Counted from the stretch's first letter, positions 6,536 through 15,475 are shown. The stretch: DNA of 64,000 nucleotides from 13-2-20CM-66-19 sp963824395 (GCA_963824395.1 CAWGPF010000001.1:868001-932000); one strand, 5' to 3'. Numbers and translations are program-made. Notes: generated by a model not told the origin, from the sequence alone.

Positions 6536-8521
6536 ATGTTCAGCGCCCTCTCCCAGTGTCTGATCCTGCTGGCCGGCTCGGTGTTCATGGTCACCGTCGC
6601 GCGGCGCCTGGCATTGCCCACCAGCATGGCCTATCTGCTGGTCGGTCTCGCCATCGGCCCGTACGCACTCGGGGTAGTGTCCGACTCGGGCACGACCCGC
6701 CTGCTGGCGGAGCTCGGGGTGGCGTTCCTGCTGTTCACACTGGGCCTGGAGTTCTCGCTGCCGCGCATGCTCGCCATGCGGCGCGAGGTATTCGGCCTCG
6801 GTGCGGCGCAAGTCACCCTCACCGCCTCGGTGTTTGCCCTGCTCGCGCACTTCCTCGGAGGGGTGCCGTGGCTCGTGGCGGTCGTGCTCGGCGGGGCGAT
6901 ATCGATGAGCTCGACCGCGATCCTGCTGCAGCAGCTGACCGAACGCTCCGAACTCAACCGCACTCACGGGCGCCTCGCCTTCGCGATGCTGCTGTTCCAG
7001 GACCTGGCCTTCGTGCCCTTCCTCGCGCTTGGCTCGGTGCTCGTCTCCGGCGAGGACCAGCTGCAGCTGGGCGCGGGCCTGGTGCCGGTGCTCGGCGGCG
7101 TGCTGGCGATCGGGGCGGTGCTGGCGGCCGGGCGCTGGCTGCTGCGGCCGCTGTTCCACGTGATCGCCCACAGCCGCCTGCGCGAACTGTTCACGCTCAC
7201 GGTGCTGCTGGTCGTGCTGTCCTCGGCCTGGATCTGCCACAGCGCCGGACTTACTTTCGCCCTCGGCGCCTTTCTCGCCGGCATGATGCTCGCCGAGACC
7301 GAGTACCGGCACCAGATCGAGGCGGTGATCCGTCCGTTCCGCGACATCCTGCTCGGCCTGTTCTTCATCTCGGTCGGGATGCTGCTCGACCTGCGCCAGC
7401 TCGGACGACCGGTGGTGCTGGCGACGGTGCTGCTCATGCTCGTGACGCTGGTAGTGCTCAAGGCGCTGCTGGCGACACTCGTGACGCGGCCGTTCACCAA
7501 CTCGCGCTTCAAGGCACTGCGTACCGGCATTGTCATGTCCATCGGCGGGGAGTTCGGCATCGCCCTGTGCAGCATCCTGCTGCAGGCGCGCCTGCTGCCC
7601 GCGGCTACCGGCGGCGCGCTCCTCATCGCGCTGGTGCTGTCGATGGTGCTCAGTCCGCTCATCCTCAACAACAACAAACGCGTCGCCCGCTGGCTGCTCG
7701 GCGAGCAGGCGCCGCTGCGCACCGCGAGCGATCGCGAAGAATCGGCCACGCACGAGATCGCCGAGCGCGAGCATGTCATCCTCTGCGGCTTCGGGCGCGT
7801 CGGACAGAACGTGGCGCGTGTGCTCGAGTCGCAGGGCTTCGAGTACATCGCGCTCGACCTCGACCCGGCGCGCATCCGCGCCGCCCGCCAGGCGGGTGAT
7901 CCGGTGATGTTCGGGGATTCCTCGGACGAGGAGATGCTCGGCAAGGCCGGCATCGGCACCGCGAGCGCCATCGTGATCAGCTTCTCCGACCCCACGACCT
8001 CGATCGGCATCCTGCACAGCGTGCGCCGCGTGCGCCCCGAGGTGCCGGTGCTGGTGCGTACCCAGGACGATGCGCGCATCCAGGAGCTGCAGAATGCCGG
8101 CGCCACGGACGTCGTGCCGGAGACCTTCGAGGCGAGCCTGATGCTGGTCTCGCACGTGCTCATGCTGCTGCATGTGCCGGTGTCCCGCGTGGTGCGCACG
8201 CTCGGTGAGATCCGCAACAGCCGCTACGCCGTGCTGCGTAACCTTGTGCGCAGCGGGGACGCCCGCCCGGTCGATGAGCTCAGCGAGCACCGCGAAGAGA
8301 TCAAATCCGTCGTGATTCCGCCCGGGGCCTGGTCGGTCGGCCGCAGCCTCGCCGAGGTGCGCGGCCACGGGGCCGAAGTCGCCTTCACCGGCGTGCGCCG
8401 CCACGGCATCCTCGGCCGCGAACCCGCCGGCGACACCGTGCTGCGCGACGGCGACATCGTCGTCATATACGGGCAGCCCGAGGAGCTGGAGCGCGCCGAG
8501 GCGGTGCTGCTGGCGGGCTGA
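6536..8521 (+). CDS. Monovalent cation:proton antiporter, KefB/KefC type
   Basis: Inner-membrane K+ (or Na+)/H+ antiporter of the CPA2 family, 661 aa. Residues 1-385 form about 12 hydrophobic helices, including LALPTSMAYLLVGLAIGPYA and AISMSSTAILLQQLTE. A cytoplasmic RCK_N/TrkA-N Rossmann domain begins at about residue 408 (HVILCGFGRVGQNVARVLES, GDSSDEEML). A TrkA-C/RCK_C domain fills about residues 590-660. No KefC-type glutathione-specific residues can be assigned by eye. ATG 6536 is chosen because the first helix starts at once; the upstream frame lies in the previous gene. Confidence 0.9.
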   Translation: MFSALSQCLILLAGSVFMVTVARRLALPTSMAYLLVGLAIGPYALGVVSDSGTTRLLAELGVAFLLFTLGLEFSLPRMLAMRREVFGLGAAQVTLTASVFALLAHFLGGVPWLVAVVLGGAISMSSTAILLQQLTERSELNRTHGRLAFAMLLFQDLAFVPFLALGSVLVSGEDQLQLGAGLVPVLGGVLAIGAVLAAGRWLLRPLFHVIAHSRLRELFTLTVLLVVLSSAWICHSAGLTFALGAFLAGMMLAETEYRHQIEAVIRPFRDILLGLFFISVGMLLDLRQLGRPVVLATVLLMLVTLVVLKALLATLVTRPFTNSRFKALRTGIVMSIGGEFGIALCSILLQARLLPAATGGALLIALVLSMVLSPLILNNNKRVARWLLGEQAPLRTASDREESATHEIAEREHVILCGFGRVGQNVARVLESQGFEYIALDLDPARIRAARQAGDPVMFGDSSDEEMLGKAGIGTASAIVISFSDPTTSIGILHSVRRVRPEVPVLVRTQDDARIQELQNAGATDVVPETFEASLMLVSHVLMLLHVPVSRVVRTLGEIRNSRYAVLRNLVRSGDARPVDELSEHREEIKSVVIPPGAWSVGRSLAEVRGHGAEVAFTGVRRHGILGREPAGDTVLRDGDIVVIYGQPEELERAEAVLLAG

Positions 8522-8530
8522 AACACCCCA

Positions 8531-8558
8531 GGCACGCCCCCCGCTAGAATGGCGTGCC
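8531..8558. promoter_or_regulatory. Inverted repeat GGCACGCC-N12-GGCGTGCC enclosing a -10-like box
   Basis: Two perfect 8-bp arms (8531-8538 and 8551-8558) flank GCTAGAAT, whose TAGAAT (8545-8550) resembles a -10 hexamer. It could be an operator for the VOC/ppc unit or the terminator hairpin of the antiporter gene, which ends 9 bp before. No T-tract follows. Confidence 0.4.
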
Positions 8559-8601
8559 GGCCACGAATGCCCGGAGCGCGCGCGAAGCTAAGGAATCGCC
8601 C

Positions 8602-8982
8602 ATGCACAAGAGTCGACTCGCAGGATTCATCATCGACTGCCGCACGCAGGATCTCGACGCCGCCGCCCGCTTCTGGGGCGCAGCCCTCGGGATGCCGAGC
8701 GCGGCGCAGGCGCAGCCGGAAGAGGCGCTCTATCGGCGCCTGACCACGGCCCCGGATGAGCTGCACGTGGAGGTGCAGCAGGTAGAGCACCCGAGCCGCG
8801 TGCACCTGGACATCGAAGCGGACGACATCGAGGCGGAAGTGCGGCGCCTCGAGGCCCTGGGTGCGCGGCGCATCGGCGCGGTGCGCACCTGGGTGGTGAT
8901 GCAGGCCCCGACCGGGCACCGCTTCTGCGTGGTACGCGTGCAGCGCAGCGACTTTGAGGCCCATGCCAATGTCTGGCCCTGA
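8602..8982 (+). CDS. VOC-superfamily (glyoxalase/bleomycin-resistance-like) protein
   Basis: 126-residue protein with the paired beta-alpha-beta layout of the vicinal-oxygen-chelate fold: AGFIIDCRTQDLDAAARFWGAALG in the first half, RVHLDIEADDIEAEVRRLEALGA and APTGHRFCVVRVQ in the second. It is closest to the Glyoxalase_6 style of stand-alone VOC proteins, whose substrate is usually unknown. ATG 8602 has AAGGA upstream. Its stop abuts the ATG of ppc with no gap, so translation is probably coupled. Confidence 0.85.
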   Translation: MHKSRLAGFIIDCRTQDLDAAARFWGAALGMPSAAQAQPEEALYRRLTTAPDELHVEVQQVEHPSRVHLDIEADDIEAEVRRLEALGARRIGAVRTWVVMQAPTGHRFCVVRVQRSDFEAHANVWP

Positions 8983-11712
8983 ATGAAGCGCGCCGACATC
9001 CATTTCCCGCCCAAGCACGAGCCGCTGCGCGATGACGTGCACGCCCTCGGCGCGCTCGTGGGCGAGATCCTGCATGAGCAGGGCGGCGAGCGGCTGTTCC
9101 AGCTGGTCGAGAGCGACCGGGTCGCCGCGATCCGCGGCCGTAACGGGGAGACTGCGGCGCGTGCGGATCTGGCCGCGCAGGTGCGCGAGCGGCCGCCGGC
9201 GCTGGCGCGCGACCTGGTGCGGGCCTTCTCCATGTGGTTCCAGGCGGTGAACCTGGCCGAGAAGGTGCACCGCATCCGCCGGCGGCGCGACTACTTCGTC
9301 AAGGACAGTCAGCGCCCGCAGCCCGGCGGCGTCGAGGACGCCATCGTGGCGCTGCGCTCCCAGGGACTGGAGGCGCACCAGGTGAGCGAGCTTATCGGGT
9401 CGCTCTCGATCGAGCCGGTGTTCGCGCCCCACTCCACCGAGGCGGCGCGTCGCACGCTGCTCGGCAAGCAGCAGCGGGTCGCGCAGCGGCTGCTGGAACG
9501 GCTCGATCCGAGCCTCACGCCGCACGAGTCGCGCAGCATCTGGGACAACATCCGCATGGAGCTCACGAGCGGCTGGCAAACCGAGGAGCTGCCGCGCGCG
9601 CGCCTCACGGTGGCCGATGAGCGCGAGCAGATACTCTTCTACTTCATCGAGGTGCTGTACCGCGTGGTGCCGGCCTTCTACGAGGAAATCGCCCAGGCGC
9701 TGGAGAAGGTCTACGGGGCGCGGCCGGGCGCGGTGCGCGTGCCCTCGATCCTGCACTTCGGCTCCTGGGCCGGCGGCGACATGGATGGCAACCCCGACGT
9801 GCACGCCAAGACCATCCGCGAGACCCTGGCGCGCCAGCAGCAGGTCATCATCAACGCCTACTTCCAGGAGTGCCAGGAACTGGCGCGGCGCCTGTCGCAG
9901 AGCGCGAGCCGCGTGTCCGCTTCCGCCGAGCTCGCCAAGCAGCTGGAGCACTACGTGACGCTGCTCCCCGGCGCCCGCGCCATCACCCCGGTACGCCACG
10001 ACCGCATGCCCTACCGGGTGTTCCTGGCGCAGATCGGTGAGCGCCTGCGCGGCGCCTTCGAGGGCCGCGCCACCGGCTACGAGAAGGCCCGGCAGTTCCG
10101 TGACGACATCGCGCTCATCGCCAATAGTCTCAAGGCCAACAAAGGCACCCACGCCGGGCTGTTCTACGTCGAGCGGCTGCTGCGTCGCATCGACGCCTTC
10201 GGCTTCCACCTCGCCACCCTCGACGTGCGCCAGCAGGCGAGCGTGCTGCACCAGGTGATCGCGCAGGGCATGGCGGATGAGCGCTGGCTCACGCGCAGCC
10301 CCCGGGAGCGGCGTGACCTGCTGGCCGAGGCGCTGGAGAAGGATCGCGGCCCGGTCACCGAGCTCGATGCGCTCGGCAAGCGCACGCTCGCAGTGTTCGA
10401 CGCCATCACGCAGGGCCGGCACCGCTACGGGGCCGAGGCCATCGGCTACTTCATCATCTCCGGCGCCAGCGGCACGGATGACCTGCTGGCCGCGCTGCTG
10501 CTGGCGCACTGGGCGGCGGCCTACGACAAGTACAGCGGCGAAGTGGCGCTCGATATCGCCCCGCAGTTCGAGAGCGAGGAGTCGCTGCGCGGCTGCGGGG
10601 CGATCCTCGAGGAGCTGCTCGCCGACCCGCTCTATCGCCGGCACCTGGAGGCGCGCGGGCGACGCCAGTGCGTGCTGATCGGGTACTCCGACAGCAACAA
10701 GGAAGCCGGCACCTGCACCTCGCGCTTCCTCATCCATCAGGCACAGGCCGAAATCGCGCGGGTGCTGGCGGCCGCCGGGGAGCGGCCGGTGCTGTTCCAC
10801 GCCCGCGGCGGGAGCCTGGCGCGCGGCGGCGGGCGCATCGAGTCGCTCATCAAAGCCGCCCCGGCCGGCGCCATCGACGGCGTGCTGCGCATCCGCGAGC
10901 AGGGCTCGACCGTCAAGCAGGGCTACGGGCTGCGCCCCATCGCGATGCGCACGCTCGAGCGCGCCTTCAACGCCCTGAGCCTCGCCACGGCCGCCGCGCA
11001 CAGCGGGCGTGTGCAGCCGGACAGCGCGGCGCACCTGGAGGTGGCCGCGGTGCTGGCGCACGAGAGCCGCGAGGCGTACCGGCGCCTGGTGTATGCGGGC
11101 CCGCAGTTCTACGAGTTCTTCCAGGCGGCCACCCCGATCGATGTCATCGAGCGCATGCAGATCGGCTCGCGCTCGGTGCATCGCAGCGCGGAGAGCGGGC
11201 TCGCCGCCCTGCTGCCGGTGCCCTGGGTGTTCGCCTGGTCGCAGGCGCGCTTCATGCTGCCGGGCTGGTACGGCGCGGGCAGCGGGCTCGCCGCCGCGGT
11301 GCGCGCGCTCGGGGCCGCACGCGTGCGCGAGGCCTACGAGGGCTGGTTCTTCCTGCGCAATCTCGTCGATGACGTCGAGACAATGCTGGCGCGCGCCGAT
11401 CTTGAGATCGCGCACTACTACGAAGACTTAAGCCCGCCGCACCTTTTGCATTTCGGCAGTGACATCCGCGCCGAGTACCAGCTCGCCTGCGAGCAGATCC
11501 TCACGATCAAGAACAGCCGCGAGCTGCTGGACTCCGATCCAACCCTGCAGCGCTCCATCCGCCTGCGCAACCCGTACGTCGATCCGATGAATCTCATGCA
11601 GGTCGACCTGCTGCGCCGCTGGCGCACCGGCGGGCGCACGGACCACGACCTGTTCGCGGCCCTGCTCGCCAGCGTCGGCGGCATCGCCGAGGGCCTGCAG
11701 AGCACCGGCTGA
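8983..11712 (+). CDS. ppc: Phosphoenolpyruvate carboxylase
   Basis: Anaplerotic carboxylation of PEP to oxaloacetate, cytoplasmic homotetramer (909 aa, normal length). Family motifs: FGSWAGGDMDGNPDVHAKT (about 263-281), GYSDSNKEAGTC (about 566), FHARGGSLARGGGR beginning at about 605 with catalytic His606, VFAWSQARFMLPGWYGAGSGL, and LRNPYVDPMNLMQVDLLRRW near the C-terminus, which ends with the family's TG. The normally invariant TAHPTE around the essential His reads APHSTE here (His150), and HGRGG reads HARGG, so this is a divergent clade. The gene is coupled to the VOC gene upstream and overlaps the GNAT gene by one base downstream. Confidence 0.93.
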   Translation: MKRADIHFPPKHEPLRDDVHALGALVGEILHEQGGERLFQLVESDRVAAIRGRNGETAARADLAAQVRERPPALARDLVRAFSMWFQAVNLAEKVHRIRRRRDYFVKDSQRPQPGGVEDAIVALRSQGLEAHQVSELIGSLSIEPVFAPHSTEAARRTLLGKQQRVAQRLLERLDPSLTPHESRSIWDNIRMELTSGWQTEELPRARLTVADEREQILFYFIEVLYRVVPAFYEEIAQALEKVYGARPGAVRVPSILHFGSWAGGDMDGNPDVHAKTIRETLARQQQVIINAYFQECQELARRLSQSASRVSASAELAKQLEHYVTLLPGARAITPVRHDRMPYRVFLAQIGERLRGAFEGRATGYEKARQFRDDIALIANSLKANKGTHAGLFYVERLLRRIDAFGFHLATLDVRQQASVLHQVIAQGMADERWLTRSPRERRDLLAEALEKDRGPVTELDALGKRTLAVFDAITQGRHRYGAEAIGYFIISGASGTDDLLAALLLAHWAAAYDKYSGEVALDIAPQFESEESLRGCGAILEELLADPLYRRHLEARGRRQCVLIGYSDSNKEAGTCTSRFLIHQAQAEIARVLAAAGERPVLFHARGGSLARGGGRIESLIKAAPAGAIDGVLRIREQGSTVKQGYGLRPIAMRTLERAFNALSLATAAAHSGRVQPDSAAHLEVAAVLAHESREAYRRLVYAGPQFYEFFQAATPIDVIERMQIGSRSVHRSAESGLAALLPVPWVFAWSQARFMLPGWYGAGSGLAAAVRALGAARVREAYEGWFFLRNLVDDVETMLARADLEIAHYYEDLSPPHLLHFGSDIRAEYQLACEQILTIKNSRELLDSDPTLQRSIRLRNPYVDPMNLMQVDLLRRWRTGGRTDHDLFAALLASVGGIAEGLQSTG

Positions 11713-12203
11713 TGGGCGCAGCGCAGCAAATCACCATCCGCGCCGCGGTGCCCGCCGATGCCCCGCTGGTGCTCGCCTTCATCCGCGAGCTGGCCGTGTA
11801 CGAGCGCCTCGAGCATCAGGTCGTGGCCACGGCTGCGGACATCGAGCGTGCGCTCTTCGGCGAGCGGCCCTACGCGGAGGTGGTGTTTGCCTGCCTCGAC
11901 GGCGTGCCGCTCGGCTTCGCCTTGTTCTTCCACAATTTCTCCACCTTCCTCGGCAAGCCCGGCATCTATCTTGAGGACCTGTTCGTGCGGCCGCAGGCGC
12001 GCGGCCTCGGCCTCGGGCGGCGCCTGCTGGCGTGGCTTGCGCACACGACGCTCGAGCGCGGCGGTGCGCGCCTGGACTGGGCCGTGCTCGACTGGAACGA
12101 GCCCTCCATTGGCTTCTATCGCAGTCTCGGGGCGGTGCCGCTGGATGAGTGGACCACGTTCCGCATGACGGGGGCGGCGCTGGAAGCGCTGGCGCGCAGT
12201 TAG
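11712..12203 (+). CDS. GNAT N-acetyltransferase (diamine/SSAT-like)
   Basis: 163-residue GNAT-fold acetyltransferase. The acetyl-CoA loop is RPQARGLGLGRRLLAWLA (about residues 96-113). The C-terminal LDWNEPSIGFYRSLGAVPLDEWTTFRMTG resembles the spermidine/spermine acetyltransferase-like subgroup, as does the ERLEHQVVATAADIE segment. A polyamine or diamine substrate is therefore plausible but unproven. Its ATG overlaps the ppc stop (TGATG), indicating translational coupling. Confidence 0.85.
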   Translation: MGAAQQITIRAAVPADAPLVLAFIRELAVYERLEHQVVATAADIERALFGERPYAEVVFACLDGVPLGFALFFHNFSTFLGKPGIYLEDLFVRPQARGLGLGRRLLAWLAHTTLERGGARLDWAVLDWNEPSIGFYRSLGAVPLDEWTTFRMTGAALEALARS

Positions 12204-12213
12204 CGCATCTTTA

Positions 12214-12246
12214 AATCCTTCAGGATCAGGGCCTTGGGGGAGGCCC
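12214..12246. terminator. Two small hairpins between convergent genes
   Basis: ATCC-TTCA-GGAT followed closely by GGGCCT-N6-AGGCCC lie in the 74-bp gap between the GNAT gene and the minus-strand cluster end. Neither has a T-tract; at best a weak bidirectional terminator. Confidence 0.25.
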
Positions 12247-12277
12247 GGGACAGGCGGGCGCGGCGCTTGCGTCGCGC

Positions 12278-12637
12278 TCAGGAGCCCATCAGGACGGTCG
12301 TGTCGTAGCTTTCGAAGCCCTGGATGGCACGCGCGTAGGCGTTGAATACCAGCCGCTCGGCGACCTTGTCCGCCCGTGGCGCGAGGAGCATCCGCAGCAC
12401 CACGTCGTCGGCCGGGCGCGTGGCCTCCTCGGCCAGGAGCTGCTCGATGACACGGGTGATGCGGTGGTAGATCTCGTTCACGAAGCGCAGGTGGGCGCCA
12501 TCGTGCACCTGCTCGGCACCCGGTCCGTAGGTGCCGCGGGCCTCCTCGGCCAGCTCGCGCAGAAACAGGTTCAGGAGCCGCGCCTTGTCGACCAGCCGCA
12601 GCTCGGCATAGAACTGGATTTCGGAGTTGAGGTTCAT
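12278..12637 (-). CDS. Hypothetical protein, last gene of the ExbB/ExbD/TPR cluster
   Basis: 119-residue soluble, helical, acidic protein (MNLNSEIQFYAELRLVDKARLLNLFLRELAEEA at the N-terminus; C-terminus AIQGFESYDTTVLMGS). There is no signal peptide or TM segment, so it is cytoplasmic. No family is recognised. It follows the TonB-like gene by 27 bp on the same strand, so it is likely the distal gene of the operon and may be a cytoplasmic regulator or adaptor of the machine. Confidence 0.7.
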   Translation of the reverse strand: MNLNSEIQFYAELRLVDKARLLNLFLRELAEEARGTYGPGAEQVHDGAHLRFVNEIYHRITRVIEQLLAEEATRPADDVVLRMLLAPRADKVAERLVFNAYARAIQGFESYDTTVLMGS

Positions 12638-12664
12638 AACGCCCCCAGGCGGCCTACCTCATCA

Positions 12665-13576
12665 CTACGCCGGGAAGAAATCAATGGGCTTGGTGATCGT
12701 AATCACGTCCACGTCTTCCTTGCCGAACTGCATCAGCCGCACCATGGCGACGATCTTCTGCTCGAGCTCCGGGTCGTGCAGCTCGCTGGAGAGCACGCGG
12801 CACATGGTAACGTCGCCGCTCGGGGCGATGGTGAATTCCAGCACCACCTTGCCGTGCAGGTCCGCGTTGTCGCGCAGGGCGCGCGCGTACAGGCTGTAAA
12901 TGCGCCCCTTGTTCTTGTCGAACAGCAGCGCGATCTCCTCGGCCGAACGGCCCGGCCGGCCGCCGCCCCCGCCCGCGGTGGGCGTGCGGTTGTTGACGCT
13001 GCCGTGCACGATCCCCGAAGACACCGCCGTGGTGGTGTTGCCGGTGAGCGAGCCCGCGCCGCTGCCAAAGCCGCGGCTGCTGTCGGCGGAGGTGATGCCG
13101 CCGCTGCCGGCGCCGACCTTGGAAGTGATGAGAGAACGCTCGGCGTGCGCATCCGCGCCCACCGCGCCGGAGAGGTTCTTGGTCTCGAGCGGCTTCAGAT
13201 CCATGACGTCGCGCAGGTCGGCGAGCTCGTCCTTGACCTGGTTCAGCTGCTTCTGTGCCTTCTCGTGCGCCTGCTGATGCTGGTCGACCGGCGGCGGGGT
13301 GATCATCGCCACCTTCGGCTCGATCTTGGGCTTCTCCTCAGGCTTCGGCGGCGGGGGTGGCGGCGGCTTCGGCTTCTCCTCGAGCATGACGCGCGCCAGT
13401 CGCTGCGGCACGTCTTCGGTGGTCGGCGCCGCGGGCCGGGGCAGGAGCGGGAAGAGGATGCCGAGCAGCACCAGGATGATGAGCAGCACCCGCAGGATCT
13501 TGCGGAAGCGGGCACTGGCCTCCGGGTCGCCTTCCCAGGGCAGTTCGTATTCGCGGTAATAGGGTGCGAGCAGCAT
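12665..13576 (-). CDS. TonB-like energy transducer with AgmX/PglI C-terminal domain
   Basis: 303-residue inner-membrane anchored periplasm-spanning protein. Cytoplasmic N-tail of about 27 residues; one TM helix at about 28-46 (ILRVLLIILVLLGILFPLLP); a Pro-rich segment with a Pro7 run (about 65-90); a coiled stretch (QQAHEKAQKQLNQVKDELAD); a Gly/Ser-rich linker; and a C-terminal domain (about 215-303) of the AgmX/PglI/TonB type with LFDKNKGRIYSLYARAL and GDVTMCRVLSSELHDPELEQ. In relatives this domain transmits ExbB/ExbD-type proton-motive energy to envelope partners. The start ATG 13576 is preferred over a longer frame running into the ExbD gene. It lies 7 bp downstream of ExbD. Confidence 0.85.
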   Translation of the reverse strand: MLLAPYYREYELPWEGDPEASARFRKILRVLLIILVLLGILFPLLPRPAAPTTEDVPQRLARVMLEEKPKPPPPPPPKPEEKPKIEPKVAMITPPPVDQHQQAHEKAQKQLNQVKDELADLRDVMDLKPLETKNLSGAVGADAHAERSLITSKVGAGSGGITSADSSRGFGSGAGSLTGNTTTAVSSGIVHGSVNNRTPTAGGGGGRPGRSAEEIALLFDKNKGRIYSLYARALRDNADLHGKVVLEFTIAPSGDVTMCRVLSSELHDPELEQKIVAMVRLMQFGKEDVDVITITKPIDFFPA

Positions 13577-13583
13577 GTCGTGC

Positions 13584-14108
13584 TTAACCGGGCTTGAACA
13601 CGCCGGCGGCCACCGGCTTTTCCTTCTGGATGACGGCGAGCGAGATGCGGCCGTAGTCCGCATCGGTGCAGGTCGCCATGACGCGCTTGAGGACGTCGTA
13701 GGGGATGGCCTTGTCGGCCATGATCGTGATCTCGCGCTGCGCCAGGTCCTTTTCGGTCATTTCCTTGCCCACCAGCAGCGGGCGCTTGAGCGCGGCACGC
13801 AGCGGTTCGACCAATGGACCCGGGGCGGCGCGGATGTCGGCGATGCTGGCGACGAACTCGCCCTGCACGAAGAGGTCATTCTTCGTGATCATGACCACCA
13901 CCGACTGCTTGGGCGCGGTCTGTGCGATCGACTGCGGGATCTCGATGCCCTTGGAGTTCTGGATGACCTCGACTTCGGTCGAGTACACCAGGAGAAACGC
14001 CACCATCACCGAGAGGATGTCGATCAGGGGGATCAGGTTCAGCTGCGCATCGGCCCTGTTGCGCAGGTGGTGCTGCGCCATGCGCAGCGCGCGGTTGGAA
14101 ATGCTCAT
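13584..14108 (-). CDS. ExbD/TolR-family protein (second of two)
   Basis: 174-residue proton-channel subunit: short cytoplasmic tail, one TM helix at about 23-43 (LNLIPLIDILSVMVAFLLVY) with the proton-pathway Asp at residue 30, then a periplasmic domain ending EKPVAAGVFKPG. It partners the ExbB-like protein upstream. Its start overlaps the stop of the first ExbD copy (ATGA at 14105-14108). Having two different ExbD/TolR proteins with one ExbB/TolQ is the AglR-AglQ-AglS arrangement of myxobacterial gliding motors. Confidence 0.9.
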   Translation of the reverse strand: MSISNRALRMAQHHLRNRADAQLNLIPLIDILSVMVAFLLVYSTEVEVIQNSKGIEIPQSIAQTAPKQSVVVMITKNDLFVQGEFVASIADIRAAPGPLVEPLRAALKRPLLVGKEMTEKDLAQREITIMADKAIPYDVLKRVMATCTDADYGRISLAVIQKEKPVAAGVFKPG

Positions 14109-14662
14109 GGGGGCGCTCCCTTGCCGGCGGCTCCGGGTGCCGCGGCCGGTGATGCAGCATCGGTCGCGGGCGCATCGCCGATCGAGATATCCGGAAACAG
14201 CTCCGCCTGCACCAGGTTCATTCCGGAGCCGCTCTCGAAGACGCGTACGCGGTCCATCACCTGCACCAGGGTGTCGTAGGGGGTATCGCTCTCCAAGAGG
14301 ATCGTGGCCTCGGTTTTCTCGGGGAATTTCGCCTTGACGCGCTTGAGGTACTCGGTGAGGCCGTCGTAATCATAGCCGTGGCCGGTGTTGGGGAAGGTCG
14401 CGAGCGGGCCGCTGTTGCGGTCGGTGACCTGCAGCAGGTCCTTGCGCACCATCACTTCCAGCACCAGTCCCGGCGGGGGGTCGCGGAACTCGGTCTGGGC
14501 CGCCGGCAGGTTCAGCTGCAGGATCACGGTGCGGGAGAACACCGCGGTCATCAGCAGGAACGTCACGAGCACCGTAAAGATGTCGATCATGGGCACGAGC
14601 AGCAGCTCTGCCGGCTTGCGGGAGTGGCGCTCCAGCTTGCGGTACTGGTATGAACGGCGCAT
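14105..14662 (-). CDS. ExbD/TolR-family protein (first of two)
   Basis: 185-residue paralogue of the following gene. The TM helix at about 19-43 (ELLLVPMIDIFTVLVTFLLM) carries the conserved Asp at residue 27. The periplasmic domain contains a longer insertion (NSGPLATFPNTGHGYDYDGL) before the conserved ILLESDTPYDTLVQVMDRVR block, and the tail is Ala/Pro-rich. It follows exbB by 44 bp on the same strand and is translationally coupled to the next ExbD gene. Confidence 0.9.
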   Translation of the reverse strand: MRRSYQYRKLERHSRKPAELLLVPMIDIFTVLVTFLLMTAVFSRTVILQLNLPAAQTEFRDPPPGLVLEVMVRKDLLQVTDRNSGPLATFPNTGHGYDYDGLTEYLKRVKAKFPEKTEATILLESDTPYDTLVQVMDRVRVFESGSGMNLVQAELFPDISIGDAPATDAASPAAAPGAAGKGAPP

Positions 14663-14706
14663 GCGGGACCCTTAAGCCCTGCCGACCAACACGAGGGGCA
14701 CGGGCC

Positions 14707-15357
14707 TCAGGCCGCCGCGGGGGCGGTCTGACGCTCGGTGATCGCGTTGAGGAACTTGACCGAGGCCATCTCCAGGCTGTCGATCAGCTCGGTTGTCTTG
14801 GTCTGCAGGAACGCATGGATGAACAGCAGCGGCACCGCCGTCATCAGTCCGAACGCGGTGCAGTTCATGGCGACCGAGATGCTGGCGGAGAGCAGGTTGG
14901 CCTTCTCCGCCGGGTTCACCGTCGCGACCGCCTGGAAGGCGCGGATCAGTCCCATGACGGTGCCGAGCAGGCCAAGCAGAGTCGCGAGGTTGGCGAACGT
15001 CGCCAGGTAGTGCGTGCGCTTCTCAAGCCGCGGCACGACCTCCATCAGGCTCTCCTCCATGGCCTTCTCGATGTCGTCGCGGCGGCGCGCGTTCTGGATG
15101 CGCGCCAGGCCGTAGTTGAGGATGTGCCCGATCGCGGAGTCGGACTTCGAGGTGGCCTGCGCCACGCCGCGGAAGTTGCCCTGCGACAGCATCGGCACGA
15201 TCTCATTCCAGAGGCTGCGGTTACGCGCCGCGGCCGCCGTGAGATACACGTAGCGTTCGATGGCGATCGCAAGACCTACCACGAACACGATGGCGATCGG
15301 GTACATGAAGTCCCCGCCGCCCTGAAAAAACCGCACAATCAATGTCCACAGGTTCAT
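14707..15357 (-). CDS. MotA/TolQ/ExbB proton-channel family protein
   Basis: 216-residue inner-membrane proton-channel subunit with the three expected helices: about 18-38 (MYPIAIVFVVGLAIAIERYV), 118-140 (LATLLGLLGTVMGLIRAF, the family signature) and 158-184. Like TolQ/AglR, most of the loop between TM1 and TM2 is cytoplasmic. It forms the motor with the two ExbD proteins downstream. A 118-bp gap separates it from the upstream exported protein gene, so an internal promoter is possible, but I see no convincing -10/-35 pair there. Confidence 0.93.
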   Translation of the reverse strand: MNLWTLIVRFFQGGGDFMYPIAIVFVVGLAIAIERYVYLTAAAARNRSLWNEIVPMLSQGNFRGVAQATSKSDSAIGHILNYGLARIQNARRRDDIEKAMEESLMEVVPRLEKRTHYLATFANLATLLGLLGTVMGLIRAFQAVATVNPAEKANLLSASISVAMNCTAFGLMTAVPLLFIHAFLQTKTTELIDSLEMASVKFLNAITERQTAPAAA

Positions 15358-15475
15358 CCGACACTCCCGCGCTCAAATGACCGCCACACAAGCACCAACA
15401 CTAACCAAAACTGAATGACATAAGCCGAAAAAGCTGCGACCTGGCTCTCATCTGCGATGCTGCACCGGGGATATT

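Noticed and set aside
8224..11415. Very long open frame on the minus strand across the ppc gene (over 1000 codons)
   Set aside because: It is the antisense image of ppc in GC-rich sequence: His/Arg/Ala-rich, no domain signal, while the plus strand encodes a complete enzyme.
12278..15357. Ordinary TonB-ExbB-ExbD iron-uptake system
   Set aside because: Two ExbD copies, an AgmX/PglI-type C-terminus, several exported TPR proteins and no adjacent receptor or siderophore gene do not fit; kept as an Agl-Glt-like machine.
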